A stretch of DNA of 64,000 nucleotides from the NCBI GenBank assembly GCA_036342255.1, contig JAZAUS010000006.1, forward strand, positions 1 to 64,000, read 5' to 3'. A program made the translations under genes and the position numbers. Origin of the DNA: RUG11198 sp036342255. GTDB lineage: Bacteria > Bacillota_I > Bacilli_A > RF39 > UBA660. Positions 45,120 through 54,591 of the stretch are shown piece by piece. Numbering within the stretch: position 1 is the first letter of the stretch; the number at the start of each line of letters is the position of its first letter. Under the pieces are notes generated by a model, which searched no databases, was not told the DNA's origin, and worked only from the letters and a program-made list of their open reading frames with translations.

Positions 45120-46238
45120 ATGAAAAAAAATATACCAATAACACTATTAACAGGATACTTAGGTAGTGGCAAAACTACCCTAATAAATCATATATTAAAA
45201 AATAATAAAAAGAAAAAAATAGCTATTATAGTTAATGATATAGGTGAAATAAATATAGATGCTAGCCTAATAGAAAAAGATGGCATAGTATCAAAAAAAG
45301 AAGAATCACTAGTAGCATTATCAAATGGTTGCATATGCTGCAACCTAAAAATGGATTTAGTAGAACAAATATTTGATATCGTTAAACAAAATAAATTTGA
45401 CTACATAATAATTGAAGCTAGTGGCATATGTGAACCAATTCCTATCGCCCAAACTATTACAATGATAAATGAGATGTATAATGATAATATATGCTATTTA
45501 GATTCAATCGTAACAATCACAGATGCCCTAAGACTAGCAGATGAATTCAATTGCGGAAAAAATCTTATCAAAGATAACATAGATGACGAAGACATTGAAA
45601 AATTAATTATTGAACAACTAGAATTCTGTGATGTAATAATATTAAATAAAGTAAGTGATTTAAAATCAGAAGATCTAAAAGCTGTAAGAACAATTGTTAA
45701 ACAAATTCAACCAAAAGCTAAATTAATAGAAACTGACTATGCCAAAGTAGATATAGACAAAATAATAGATAATAAATTATTTAACTTTGAAGAAGTATCT
45801 ATGTCAGCAGGTTGGATTCAAGCCTTAGATAATCCTGAAGAACACGAAGATTCAGAAGAAGCACTAGAATATGGAATAGAAACTTTTGTTTATTATAGAC
45901 GCAGTCCCTTTAATAGAAAACTATTCTATAATTTTATAAATAAACCATGGGATAAATCAATTATAAGAACAAAAGGAGTTGTTTATTTCACAGATGAATT
46001 AAACATAGCATATATGTTTGAATCTGCTGGTAATAGCAAAAACTTAGTACCAACAGGTCCATGGATATCTGATTTATCAAAAGAAGAACAAGAAGCAATT
46101 CTAATAGCAAATCCTGATATTAAAGATGATTGGGACCCAGAATATGGTGACAAAATGATTAAAATAGTAATCATTGGAAAAGATATAGACAAAGAAAAAT
46201 TAACAAATAAGCTTGATAGTTTTCTTGATTTTTCTTAA
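45120..46238 (+). CDS. CobW/COG0523 family GTPase metallochaperone
   Basis: 372 residues. Walker A is GYLGSGKTTLINH, the metal-binding CxCC is in SNGCICCNLKMDL, a Walker B-like IIEASGICEP follows, and NKVSDL is the guanine motif. The C-terminal CobW domain starts near residue 240 with a YYRRSPFNR segment. COG0523 proteins use GTP to deliver zinc or other metals to client enzymes. The client is unknown. The acidic EEHEDSEEAL stretch replaces the usual His-rich region. Joined closely to gltX. Confidence 0.88.
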   Translation: MKKNIPITLLTGYLGSGKTTLINHILKNNKKKKIAIIVNDIGEINIDASLIEKDGIVSKKEESLVALSNGCICCNLKMDLVEQIFDIVKQNKFDYIIIEASGICEPIPIAQTITMINEMYNDNICYLDSIVTITDALRLADEFNCGKNLIKDNIDDEDIEKLIIEQLEFCDVIILNKVSDLKSEDLKAVRTIVKQIQPKAKLIETDYAKVDIDKIIDNKLFNFEEVSMSAGWIQALDNPEEHEDSEEALEYGIETFVYYRRSPFNRKLFYNFINKPWDKSIIRTKGVVYFTDELNIAYMFESAGNSKNLVPTGPWISDLSKEEQEAILIANPDIKDDWDPEYGDKMIKIVIIGKDIDKEKLTNKLDSFLDFS

Positions 46239-46278
46239 TACAATTGATATAATTACTAAGGAATTAAATTCCTTCTAC

Positions 46279-46355
46279 GTCCTAGTAGCTCAGTTGGATA
46301 GAGCACCGCCCTCCTAAGGCGGGTGTCGGAGGTTCGAATCCTCTCTGGGACGCCA
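46279..46355 (+). tRNA. tRNA-Arg (anticodon CCT)
   Basis: 77 bases with encoded CCA. Acceptor GTCCTAG pairs with CTGGGAC (one T-G). D arm GCTC-AGTTGGAT-AGAGC, anticodon loop CT-CCT-AA with a perfect CCGCC/GGCGG stem, and T arm GGAGG-TTCGAAT-CCTCT. It reads AGG. Confidence 0.92.
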
Positions 46356-46366
46356 TTTATATTATT

Positions 46367-46394
46367 AAACTGATTATTATATCAGTTTTTTTTA
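46367..46394 (+). terminator. Terminator after tRNA-Arg
   Basis: AAACTGAT / ATCAGTTT stem and T run. Confidence 0.75.
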
Positions 46395-46439
46395 TTGCAA
46401 TAATATGATATAATTAATACACATTTTATTTATATCATA

Positions 46440-46467
46440 TTGATATTAATATATTTTATTGTATAAT
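46440..46467 (+). promoter_or_regulatory. Promoter of the Xre-family gene
   Basis: TTGATA (46440-46445), 16 bases, TATAAT (46462-46467). Confidence 0.5.
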
Positions 46468-46528
46468 AGTCAATAAACAAATTGGCGAAAACATACAGGT
46501 ATATATTAAAAAAAGTTAGGTGATTACT

Positions 46529-47239
46529 ATGAATCAAGAAAAAATAGGTAAACTAATTAAAGAAATAAGACAGAATAACAACTTAACCCAAAAACAATTT
46601 GCCCATAAGTATGGAGTTACATATCAAGCCGTTAGTAAATGGGAAAATGGAAAAAACATACCAGATATATCTTTGTTAAAAGAAATAAGTAAAGATTATA
46701 ATATAGATATATCAGATTTATTAGAAGGAGAAAAAAAATCTCCTTCTAATAAATCCAATTCATTATCAAAAAGATTGATTTTTCTTATTACAGTACTCCT
46801 AGCAATAGCCATAGGCCTTATCCTATATTTTAATAATATAAACAAAAATAACTTTTCCTTCAAAACCCTATCAACATCATGTAAAAATTTCAAAATATCA
46901 GGAAGCATAGCCTATAGCAAGTCTAAATCATCAATATACATATCCCAAATAGATTATTGTGGACAAGATGACAAAACAGAATATTCAAATATTGAATGTA
47001 TTCTATACGAAAAAGAAAATGAAAAAGAGCAAGAAATAAACAAATATACCTATAATAAAGACAAAAAAATAACTATCGAAAAATTCTTAAAAAATGTTAG
47101 ATTTAAAGTAGATAACTATTCTAGAATATGCAAAAAATATAACGATCATAGCCTTTATATCAAATTAGAAGCTAAAAATAATGACGAAAAAACCACAACA
47201 TATAAAATACCAATAAAAGTAAGAGATGATTGCTATTAA
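46529..47239 (+). CDS. Membrane-bound Xre-family transcription regulator
   Basis: 236 residues from ATG at 46529 (TTAGGTGAT before it). Helix-turn-helix of Cro/CI type at residues 5-60 (LTQKQFAHKYGVTYQAVSKWENGKNIPD). A Ser/Lys-rich linker leads to one membrane helix (about 85-104), followed by an extracytoplasmic domain with three Cys. The layout suggests a one-component sensor that binds DNA from the membrane. Signal and targets unknown; the zinc-ribbon genes downstream are candidates. Confidence 0.8.
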   Translation: MNQEKIGKLIKEIRQNNNLTQKQFAHKYGVTYQAVSKWENGKNIPDISLLKEISKDYNIDISDLLEGEKKSPSNKSNSLSKRLIFLITVLLAIAIGLILYFNNINKNNFSFKTLSTSCKNFKISGSIAYSKSKSSIYISQIDYCGQDDKTEYSNIECILYEKENEKEQEINKYTYNKDKKITIEKFLKNVRFKVDNYSRICKKYNDHSLYIKLEAKNNDEKTTTYKIPIKVRDDCY

Positions 47240-47267
47240 AGATTTAACTATAAAGTTAAATCTTTTT
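47238..47267 (+). terminator. Terminator after the Xre gene
   Basis: AAAGATTTAAC / GTTAAATCTTT stem, six-base loop, T run. Confidence 0.75.
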
Positions 47268-47321
47268 CATTGATATTTTAAACTCAATATGCTATTCTTA
47301 TAATAGAAAGAAGGTATTAAA

Positions 47322-48125
47322 GTGAAGTGCCCAAAATGTGGAGAAAAGATGGATAGTGGAGAAACATTTTGTACAAAATGTGGAACTAAAGTAATTACAA
47401 ATAATAATCAATTTAATAATCCCAATAAAAAAAATTATTGGTTTGTTCCAGCCCTTTTATTTATAGGCTTTATAACATGCTTTATAGTTAGCATAATAAT
47501 AGGGATAATAGCCTCACCAACAGGAAATAATATTAATCCAATTCTTAATAATATAAGTATAATTATATATAGATTAGGAATGCTTTTAGGTTTATTATTA
47601 ATACCAAGTTTATTCATAATCTTATATATATCTAATAAAAATACACCAGAAGAAAAAGAAGAATTAAATGATTATATTAATAATAAAAATAATAATATAG
47701 AAGATAGATTATTAGCAGCCTATATAGGTAAGAACTATCAAAAAATATCTCAAAAAAAAGTATCAATACCCGCTTTCTTGCTTTCAGTTTTTTATATTCT
47801 ATATAGAAAACTATATATTCAATCATTAATAATACTTGCAATAATACTAGCATCAGCATTTTTATCAACTTATATTTCCATTATAATATTTTTTACTATT
47901 TCAATAATATCAGCCATTATTTTCAACAAATTATATATAAAATATTCTAAAAAACAAATTGAAAAAATAAAACAACAAAACTCTTCTGCTTCCAAAGAAG
48001 AACTAATAAAAAAATGCCAAAAAAATGGTGGAACAAATATAATAGTAATGTTAATAGTTTATTTTATTTTTTCATATCTATTTGTTACTATTAGAATGTT
48101 AACAATGGGAATAATACATTACTAA
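47322..48125 (+). CDS. Zinc-ribbon polytopic membrane protein
   Basis: 267 residues, starting at GTG 47322 (AGAAGG upstream). Zinc ribbon at residues 3-25 (CPKCGEKM...FCTKCGTKV) and about six membrane helices: two before residue 105, two or three from 150 to 205, and one near 245. A Lys-rich cytoplasmic loop separates the halves. Function unknown; such fusions are common in Bacillota. It leads a group of three zinc-ribbon genes. Confidence 0.65.
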   Translation: MKCPKCGEKMDSGETFCTKCGTKVITNNNQFNNPNKKNYWFVPALLFIGFITCFIVSIIIGIIASPTGNNINPILNNISIIIYRLGMLLGLLLIPSLFIILYISNKNTPEEKEELNDYINNKNNNIEDRLLAAYIGKNYQKISQKKVSIPAFLLSVFYILYRKLYIQSLIILAIILASAFLSTYISIIIFFTISIISAIIFNKLYIKYSKKQIEKIKQQNSSASKEELIKKCQKNGGTNIIVMLIVYFIFSYLFVTIRMLTMGIIHY

Positions 48126-48144
48126 TAAGAGAGAAGGTTAATAA

Positions 48145-48939
48145 ATGAAGTGTATATATTGTGGAAAAGAATTAAAAGATAATAAAAAATACTGTGAATA
48201 CTGTGGCGAAGAAAATGAAGATATAATATTAAGTGAAAAAGATATAGAATTAAGAAATGAACTTAAAAATATAGAAATAAAAGATATAATAACATATGAC
48301 TATAATAAAAGTATTAATAATAACAAAAAAAAATTTAAAAAGAAAACAATAAGAAGATTAATAGAAGTATTATTAATGATAATGGCAACAATAATAAGTT
48401 TTAAAATAGCCATTAATAATACGGAATATACTTACATAATAGCAATATTTATTATATTACCACTAATATTATTAATAACCATCATAATAATCTTATCACT
48501 ATGTTCCATAACAGATTACTTTACAAATAATGGATTAACTGAAGATTACAAAAAAACACTTTATCTAATAACAACAAATAACACATTTATTATATTAAAA
48601 ATAACATGTGAAGATAATGATAAAGTAAGTAAACTAATTAATGAACAAGATTTAAAACACGTAATAAAAGAATTAATAATGAAAATGTTAGAATTATATA
48701 ATTTTAATGATGATAATTATATATATTATGATTTAATATTTAATATGGAAATAGATTATATGGATAGAATAACAAAGGTAAATAGTATTAAAGCAAAAAA
48801 AGACAAGTACATAGTTGATTATAATTATACGAGTATACTATATGATGAACCAGAAAAAAATTTCAGTACAACATTTGAGAATAATTATAGTAATAATGAC
48901 CTACTTATTAATACCTTAAAAAAACTACAACAAAAATAA
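48145..48939 (+). CDS. Zinc-ribbon membrane protein, tandem paralogue 1
   Basis: 264 residues. Zinc ribbon CIYCGKEL...YCEYCGEEN at 3-23, two membrane helices (about 72-90 and 97-120), then a soluble domain with YLITTNNTFIILKI, NEQDLKHVI and NYIYYDLIFNM. The same blocks occur in the next gene, so the two are tandem duplicates. No known enzymatic motif. It lies 19 bases after the upstream gene with AGAGAAGG. Confidence 0.65.
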   Translation: MKCIYCGKELKDNKKYCEYCGEENEDIILSEKDIELRNELKNIEIKDIITYDYNKSINNNKKKFKKKTIRRLIEVLLMIMATIISFKIAINNTEYTYIIAIFIILPLILLITIIIILSLCSITDYFTNNGLTEDYKKTLYLITTNNTFIILKITCEDNDKVSKLINEQDLKHVIKELIMKMLELYNFNDDNYIYYDLIFNMEIDYMDRITKVNSIKAKKDKYIVDYNYTSILYDEPEKNFSTTFENNYSNNDLLINTLKKLQQK

Positions 48940-48956
48940 TGGAAAGAAGGATTTAT

Positions 48957-49733
48957 ATGAAATGCCAGCACTGTGGTAAAGAACTACCAAAAGATGAAAA
49001 GCATTGTAAATATTGTCAAGAAACCTATTCTATAACTGAAATAAGTGAAAAAGCAAAAAAGAGATTAACCAATATAAAAATGGATACAATAATAACATAT
49101 AATCCAAATAAGAATAATAGCATCAATAAGAAAAAAACAATAAATAGAATTCTAATAATAATAGTAGTAATAGCATTATTAGTATTAATACCCATAATTG
49201 TTTATTATTTAGCTACATCTTCAAATGAAGAAGTTTCTAAAGAATCTTTAATAATAGCAACATTAATAGTAACAGTATTAACAATAATACCCGTAACTGA
49301 TGCCATGAAATATATTCCAATAAAAGAAATAGATGAATATGAAGGACTATTTTTTATAATAACAACAGATAATATTTTAATTAGATTAAAAGTATATGGA
49401 TACAATCAAGAAAAGGTAAGAAAATTAAAAGATGAACAAGATTTAAAACATGTTTTAAATGAAATAATATTAAAAGAAATAGATCCAGAAAGATTTAATA
49501 AGGATAATTACATATATTATGATACTATAAGTGAAATGGCAATAGAATCAATAGTTGAAATAAATAAAGTAAATAATATCCAAGAAGATAAAGAAAAATA
49601 CATAATTAATTATGATAGTATGAATATGATAACTGAATTAAAAGATGAAAAAAGAGATTTAATAATTGAAGATGTTTATAGTAATACAGAATTACTTATT
49701 AATACACTAAATAAATTAAAAACTCAACCTTAG
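48957..49733 (+). CDS. Zinc-ribbon membrane protein, tandem paralogue 2
   Basis: 258 residues from ATG at 48957 (GAAGG upstream); the longer frame from 48939 overlaps that site. Zinc ribbon CQHCGKEL...HCKYCQETY, two membrane helices (about 62-82 and 95-116), and a soluble domain matching the previous protein (FFIITTDNILIRLKV, DEQDLKHVL, NYIYYDTISEM). It ends in a terminator whose loop holds the TAG stop. Confidence 0.65.
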   Translation: MKCQHCGKELPKDEKHCKYCQETYSITEISEKAKKRLTNIKMDTIITYNPNKNNSINKKKTINRILIIIVVIALLVLIPIIVYYLATSSNEEVSKESLIIATLIVTVLTIIPVTDAMKYIPIKEIDEYEGLFFIITTDNILIRLKVYGYNQEKVRKLKDEQDLKHVLNEIILKEIDPERFNKDNYIYYDTISEMAIESIVEINKVNNIQEDKEKYIINYDSMNMITELKDEKRDLIIEDVYSNTELLINTLNKLKTQP

Positions 49734-49744
49734 GTTGAGTTTTA
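49718..49744 (+). terminator. Terminator overlapping the stop of the zinc-ribbon gene
   Basis: AAAACTCAACC / GGTTGAGTTTT stem; the TAG stop (49731-49733) is at the loop. Confidence 0.8.
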
Positions 49745-49805
49745 TCAACTTATATTTTATTGCTAAATATATCTTTATATATTAAAATTATCTTAGGTGA
49801 TATAA

Positions 49806-50936
49806 ATGAAAAAAAATTATATATATTTAGATTATTCAGCCACTACAAAACCAGAAAAAAAAGTATTAAACTACTTTTGTAACATATCTGAAAAAAATTA
49901 TGCCAATCCCAACTCACAACATATCTTAGGCAAAAATTCTCATCAAATAATAGATAAAGCTACAAAAATAATAAGTAAATATTTAAATATAGAAACTGAT
50001 GAAATAATATACACTAGCGGAGCCAGCGAAGCCAATAACACAGTCTTCAAAGGATTAGCAAATGATAATAGAAAACATATCATAACATCTCCTCTAGAAC
50101 ATTCTTCCATATATGGACCAATCGGATACCTTCAAAAGAAAGGTTATAAAATATCAATAGCCCCTCTTAATGATGATGGTACTATAAATATAAATGAATT
50201 AGAAAAACTAATAACTAAAGATACTTTTTTAATATCAATAGCAGCTGTTGATAGTGAACTAGGAACTAGACAACCAATAGAAGAAATAGGTAAAATGTTA
50301 AAAAAGTATCCAAATATATATTTTCATAGTGATATAACCCAATGTATAGGTAAAGACATAATATCATTAGAAAATATTGACTTAGCTAGCTTCTCAGGAC
50401 ACAAAATATTCTGCTTCAAAGGAATAGGAGGCCTAATCAAAAAAAGAAATATAAAACTAACACCACTCATTCATGGTGGAAAAAGTGTTACCAAGTATAG
50501 AAGTGGTACCCCACAAACAGCTCTTATAGGATCATTAGGCAAATCCTTTACCTTATTTAAAAACGATTTACCAAAAAAACAAGCTTATGTAAAAGAACTA
50601 AATAATAGAATCAGAAATCATATAAAAAAATATAATCAAATAAAAATAAATAGTACTAATATGGCTATACCTAATGTTTTAAATATAAGTTTTTTAGGTA
50701 AAAAACCAGATAAAATACAAAAGTATTTTCAAGATAATAAAATAATAATATCTACCAAAACAGCTTGCAGCAATGATGAAGGCCTTTCTAAAAGTGTATA
50801 TAGTATTACCAAAGATGAAGAAAGAGCCAAATCATCAGTAAGAATAAGCTTATCTTATAAAACAACAATCAAAGAAGTAGACTACTTATTAAAAATAATA
50901 GACAAATTAATAGGAGAATATAATGAAATTAATTAA
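49806..50936 (+). CDS. Cysteine desulfurase (NifS/IscS-like)
   Basis: 376 residues, class V aminotransferase fold. YLDYSATTKPEKKV begins the fold. PLP-binding Lys is in FSGHKIFCFKG and the active Cys in KTACSNDEG. Conserved SPLEHSSI and HSDITQCIGK supply PLP contacts. It removes sulfur from cysteine as an enzyme persulfide. A housekeeping copy would normally lie with iscU or mnmA. Here it leads an operon with thioredoxin-like, CcdA-like and sulfotransferase-like genes, suggesting a special sulfur or redox role. It overlaps the next gene by 14 bases. Confidence 0.88.
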   Translation: MKKNYIYLDYSATTKPEKKVLNYFCNISEKNYANPNSQHILGKNSHQIIDKATKIISKYLNIETDEIIYTSGASEANNTVFKGLANDNRKHIITSPLEHSSIYGPIGYLQKKGYKISIAPLNDDGTININELEKLITKDTFLISIAAVDSELGTRQPIEEIGKMLKKYPNIYFHSDITQCIGKDIISLENIDLASFSGHKIFCFKGIGGLIKKRNIKLTPLIHGGKSVTKYRSGTPQTALIGSLGKSFTLFKNDLPKKQAYVKELNNRIRNHIKKYNQIKINSTNMAIPNVLNISFLGKKPDKIQKYFQDNKIIISTKTACSNDEGLSKSVYSITKDEERAKSSVRISLSYKTTIKEVDYLLKIIDKLIGEYNEIN

Positions 50937-51183
50937 AATAACCGCCATATGGTGTCTATCATGCATTTTAATGAATGATAGAATTAACAACATCTTAAAA
51001 GAAAGCAACATAGAAATCGAAGAATTAGACTATGATGATGACGAAGAAAAAATAGAGAATTTTGCAATTGGTAAAACATTACCAGTATTAATTTTACTAG
51101 ATGAAAATAATAATGAAATACGAAGAAGTATTGGTGAAAAATCAGAAAAAGAATTAAAAGAATTTATAAAGGGAAGTGTCTAA
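50923..51183 (+). CDS. Small cytoplasmic thioredoxin-like protein
   Basis: 86 residues. TAIWCLSC (residues 7-14) is a WCxxC redox site; LPVLILLDENN supplies the cis-Pro region of the thioredoxin fold. No signal peptide. It overlaps the cysteine desulfurase gene by 14 bases and precedes the CcdA-like gene, so it may donate electrons to that transporter, or accept sulfur from the desulfurase (inference). Confidence 0.75.
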   Translation: MKLIKITAIWCLSCILMNDRINNILKESNIEIEELDYDDDEEKIENFAIGKTLPVLILLDENNNEIRRSIGEKSEKELKEFIKGSV

Positions 51184-51184
51184 T

Positions 51185-52045
51185 ATGAAAAAACTACTTA
51201 TAATATCATTTATAATAATACTTATCTTATTTCCTTATAACGTAACCGCAAAAGCTACTAATTATAGCACTCAACCCACAAAAATAGAAGAAAAATATGA
51301 AGTACCAATTTTAGGAAAAATAAATGCCAAAGAAGTTTCATTACCTCTTTTAGCCCTTGTCTTAGGACTAGTAGATGGATTTAACCCTTGCGCTATGTGG
51401 ATATTAGTATTCTTAATATCAATGCTATTTGGCATGAAAGATAGAAAAAAAATGTGGATATTAGGAAGTACCTTTATTTTAACTAGTGGCGTAGTATACT
51501 TACTATTTATGATATCATGGCTTAATCTAGCCGTCTTCTTAACCAGTGTCAAACTAATAAGACTACTAATAGCAATATTCTCCATCTGCTTTGGAATGTA
51601 TAATATTTATAGATATGTAGATAGTCTAGATAAAGAAGATGGATGTGATGTAACAGATAAAGAATCAAGAAAAAAAATAATGAAAAAAATCAAAAAGATA
51701 ACAAGCAATCAAAAATTTATTCTATCAATATTAGGAATAATGGCATTAGCCGCATCTGTAAATATATTAGAACTATTATGTTCATTAGGACTACCAGTAG
51801 TATTTACTAATGTATTAGCCCTAAATCATCTAAATACATTAGAATATGGAATATATTTATTTATCTACATATTATTCTTCTTAATAGATGATATAATAGT
51901 ATTTACTATTGCCATGCTAAGTATGAAGATAAAAGGAATATCTAACAAATATACAAAATATTCACATCTAATAGGTGGAATAATAATGTTAATATTAGGC
52001 TTATTAATGGCCTTAAAGCCAGAATGGCTAATGTTTAATTTTTAG
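51185..52045 (+). CDS. CcdA/DsbD-like thiol-disulfide transmembrane transporter
   Basis: 286 residues from ATG at 51185, one base after the upstream stop. A hydrophobic signal-like segment (about 3-20) is followed by six further helices. GFNPCAMW (near residue 70) and NILELLCSLGLP (near 195) carry the paired membrane cysteines typical of CcdA or DsbD-beta proteins, which pass electrons from cytoplasmic thioredoxin to the outside. The flanking thioredoxin-like proteins, one inside and one anchored outside, make a complete relay. Confidence 0.8.
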   Translation: MKKLLIISFIIILILFPYNVTAKATNYSTQPTKIEEKYEVPILGKINAKEVSLPLLALVLGLVDGFNPCAMWILVFLISMLFGMKDRKKMWILGSTFILTSGVVYLLFMISWLNLAVFLTSVKLIRLLIAIFSICFGMYNIYRYVDSLDKEDGCDVTDKESRKKIMKKIKKITSNQKFILSILGIMALAASVNILELLCSLGLPVVFTNVLALNHLNTLEYGIYLFIYILFFLIDDIIVFTIAMLSMKIKGISNKYTKYSHLIGGIIMLILGLLMALKPEWLMFNF

Positions 52046-52054
52046 GAGGTTAAA

Positions 52055-52564
52055 ATGAATAATAAAAAAATAATATTTATATGTATAACAATAGTACTAA
52101 TAATAGCAGTCATATTTTTATCTTTATCAAACAATAATACAAATAAAAACCAAAGCAACCAAATAATAAATAAAAAAGCAACCATCAAAAGTATTAAATT
52201 TGATGATAAAAAAATAAATATTTACTTCTTCTGGGGAGATGGTTGCCCACATTGTGAAGAAGAATATGAATTTTGGGATAGTATTATAAAAGAATATAAA
52301 GATAAAATAAATTGTATTTATGGAATGGAAGTATGGAAAAATAAAAAGAATGCTAAAAGCTTAAAAGAATTTGCTGACTTTAAAAAAGAAAAAGTTAAAG
52401 GAGTTCCTTATACAATAATAGGAGATAAAACTTTTATAGGTTTCGATAAAAGTATGAAAAAACAAATGAAAAAGAAAATAGATGAATTATATGAAGCTGG
52501 TAATAATTATGATATATATAAAGAAATAACAAAGGAAACTAACGATGAAAAAAAAGATAAATAA
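52055..52564 (+). CDS. Membrane-anchored extracytoplasmic thioredoxin-like protein
   Basis: 169 residues. Helix at about 5-25, Asn-rich spacer, then a thioredoxin fold with FFWGDGCPHCEEEYEFW (CPHC active site) and KGVPYTIIGD (cis-Pro). CPHC sites are typical of oxidising or isomerising DsbA-type proteins. It probably acts outside the membrane and is served by the CcdA-like transporter. It overlaps the sulfotransferase gene by 20 bases. Confidence 0.78.
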   Translation: MNNKKIIFICITIVLIIAVIFLSLSNNNTNKNQSNQIINKKATIKSIKFDDKKINIYFFWGDGCPHCEEEYEFWDSIIKEYKDKINCIYGMEVWKNKKNAKSLKEFADFKKEKVKGVPYTIIGDKTFIGFDKSMKKQMKKKIDELYEAGNNYDIYKEITKETNDEKKDK

Positions 52565-54521
52565 AAAGAAAAAAACTATAATTATTAGTATTACAATGAT
52601 AATTGTAGGTATCTTTCTTCTAGCCCTTAATATAATGAATCTAAAATATAATAATAACAAACCAGTCAAAATAGAAAAAAGCCTAATAACCAAACAAGAA
52701 GAATTAGAAAAAAAATTTCAAACAAATAAGTATACAATAAAGAAACCTAAAATCATTCTTAATCCATATAACAATTCTCCCTTAACAGCTCTTATATTAT
52801 TTAAAACAAAAAATAAAGTTACTCCTAAAATTACAATTAAAGGAAAAGATGATTTAACAACATACAATCATAAATTTAAAAAAACAAATAATCATTACTT
52901 ACCAATATATGGATTATATCCCGATAAAGAAAATGAAATATTAATTGAATATAAAGAAAAAGGTAAAAAAGTAAGCAAAACTATTAAAATAAAAACAGAT
53001 AAATTACCAAATGATTTTGTTAAACCAAAAAGTATTGTATCTAAAAGAAGTGAACTAACTAATGACTTATATTTTTATACCCCATCATCAAGAGGATATA
53101 CATGTGCCTATGACATAAATGGAGATGTAAGATGGTACTTATCAAATCATGCCTTATGGGATATAAGTAGATTAAAAAATGGTCATATGCTAATAAGTAC
53201 TGAACGTTTAATTAATCCACCATATTACATGACAGGATTATATGAGATAGATATGTTAGGAAAAATATATAAAGAATATAATATAAAAGGTGGCTATCAC
53301 CATGACTATTATGAATTACCTAGTGGAAATCTACTAGTAGCATCTGATGATTTTAACAATGATGATGGTACTGTTGAAGACTATATAGTAGAATTAGATA
53401 AAATAACAGGTAATATTATAAAAAAATGGGATCTAAAAAGAATACTAGATACGGATAATACTGGAAACGAAAACTGGGAATCATATGATTGGTTTCACAA
53501 TAATTCAGTATGGTATGATGAAAAAACAAAATCAATAACCCTATCAGGTCGACATCAAGATGCAGTCATAAACATAGATTATAATACCGGAGTTCTTAAT
53601 TGGATTATTGGTGACAACACCAATTGGCCAAAAAAATACAAAAAGTATTTCTTAAAACCAAAAGGTGATAATTTTGAATGGCAATGGAGCCAACATGCTG
53701 CCATGATAACACCAGAAGGATATATCTTCTTATTTGATAATGGTAATAACAAATCAAAAGATGAAAAAAAATATGTTAGCGCCAATAACAGTTACTCACG
53801 TGGCGTAATATACAAAATAGATGAAAAAAAGAAAACAATAGAGCAAATATGGCAATACGGAAAAGAATTAGGTAGTAAGTTTTATTCACCATACATATCT
53901 GATGTTGACTATTTATCCAAAAATCACTACATAGTCCATTCAGGAGGAATAGTATATAAAGATAACAAAATTCAAAATCAACCAGCTGGAATAGTTAATG
54001 GAGATAAACTAGAATCAATTACTAAAGAAATAAAAAAAGATGAAGTAATATTTGAATTAACTTTACCAACTAACACTTACCGAGTTGAAAAACTAAGTCT
54101 ATACGATAATTCTAATTTCAAGCTAAATAATACTAGAAGATTAGGTACTTTAGGTAAAACCCAAGTAACAAAAACAAAATATCTTAACTTAAAAAAGATA
54201 CATAAAATAGACAAAGATTATAAAAAACATCAAATAAAACTAACAAAAGAAGAAGATAGATTAGTATTTAAAGGTAAATTCAAAAATTGCCATAAAGTAA
54301 ATATTCTTCTATATCAAAACTTACATACTAAAGTATATAACGTGCCAATTAGTAAAACCCCATACACAGCCTTATGTGTAAATATCTTTACCGAAGAAGA
54401 GAATAAAGAAGGAATAGAAGTAACAAAATATATAAATAATGCAACTCTTCTAGGTAAGTATTCAATATATATAGAAATCGGTAATAAAATATATAACACT
54501 GGAAAATATGTAGAATTTTAA
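52545..54521 (+). CDS. Arylsulfotransferase (ASST)-like membrane-anchored protein
   Basis: 658 residues. One membrane helix (about 11-30), an N-terminal beta domain (to about 160), then a propeller with the ASST histidines: GGYHHDYYELPSGN, SYDWFHNNSVWYD, SGRHQDAVINID and WQWSQHAAMITPEG, corresponding to the catalytic pocket of AssT. AssT moves sulfate between phenolic compounds without PAPS. In enterobacteria it is encoded with its own DsbL/DsbI pair; here it shares an operon with a CcdA/thioredoxin relay. The C-terminal ~140 residues are a further beta domain. Substrate unknown. Confidence 0.82.
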   Translation: MKKKINKKKKTIIISITMIIVGIFLLALNIMNLKYNNNKPVKIEKSLITKQEELEKKFQTNKYTIKKPKIILNPYNNSPLTALILFKTKNKVTPKITIKGKDDLTTYNHKFKKTNNHYLPIYGLYPDKENEILIEYKEKGKKVSKTIKIKTDKLPNDFVKPKSIVSKRSELTNDLYFYTPSSRGYTCAYDINGDVRWYLSNHALWDISRLKNGHMLISTERLINPPYYMTGLYEIDMLGKIYKEYNIKGGYHHDYYELPSGNLLVASDDFNNDDGTVEDYIVELDKITGNIIKKWDLKRILDTDNTGNENWESYDWFHNNSVWYDEKTKSITLSGRHQDAVINIDYNTGVLNWIIGDNTNWPKKYKKYFLKPKGDNFEWQWSQHAAMITPEGYIFLFDNGNNKSKDEKKYVSANNSYSRGVIYKIDEKKKTIEQIWQYGKELGSKFYSPYISDVDYLSKNHYIVHSGGIVYKDNKIQNQPAGIVNGDKLESITKEIKKDEVIFELTLPTNTYRVEKLSLYDNSNFKLNNTRRLGTLGKTQVTKTKYLNLKKIHKIDKDYKKHQIKLTKEEDRLVFKGKFKNCHKVNILLYQNLHTKVYNVPISKTPYTALCVNIFTEEENKEGIEVTKYINNATLLGKYSIYIEIGNKIYNTGKYVEF

Positions 54522-54550
54522 AAATAGTATAAAATAGTATACTATTTTTA
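54519..54550 (+). terminator. Terminator of the sulfotransferase operon
   Basis: TAAAAATAGTAT / ATACTATTTTTA stem followed by a T-rich tail. Confidence 0.7.
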
Positions 54551-54591
54551 AATTTTTATGTTATAATTAAAATAAAGAATAAGGAGGAGTT

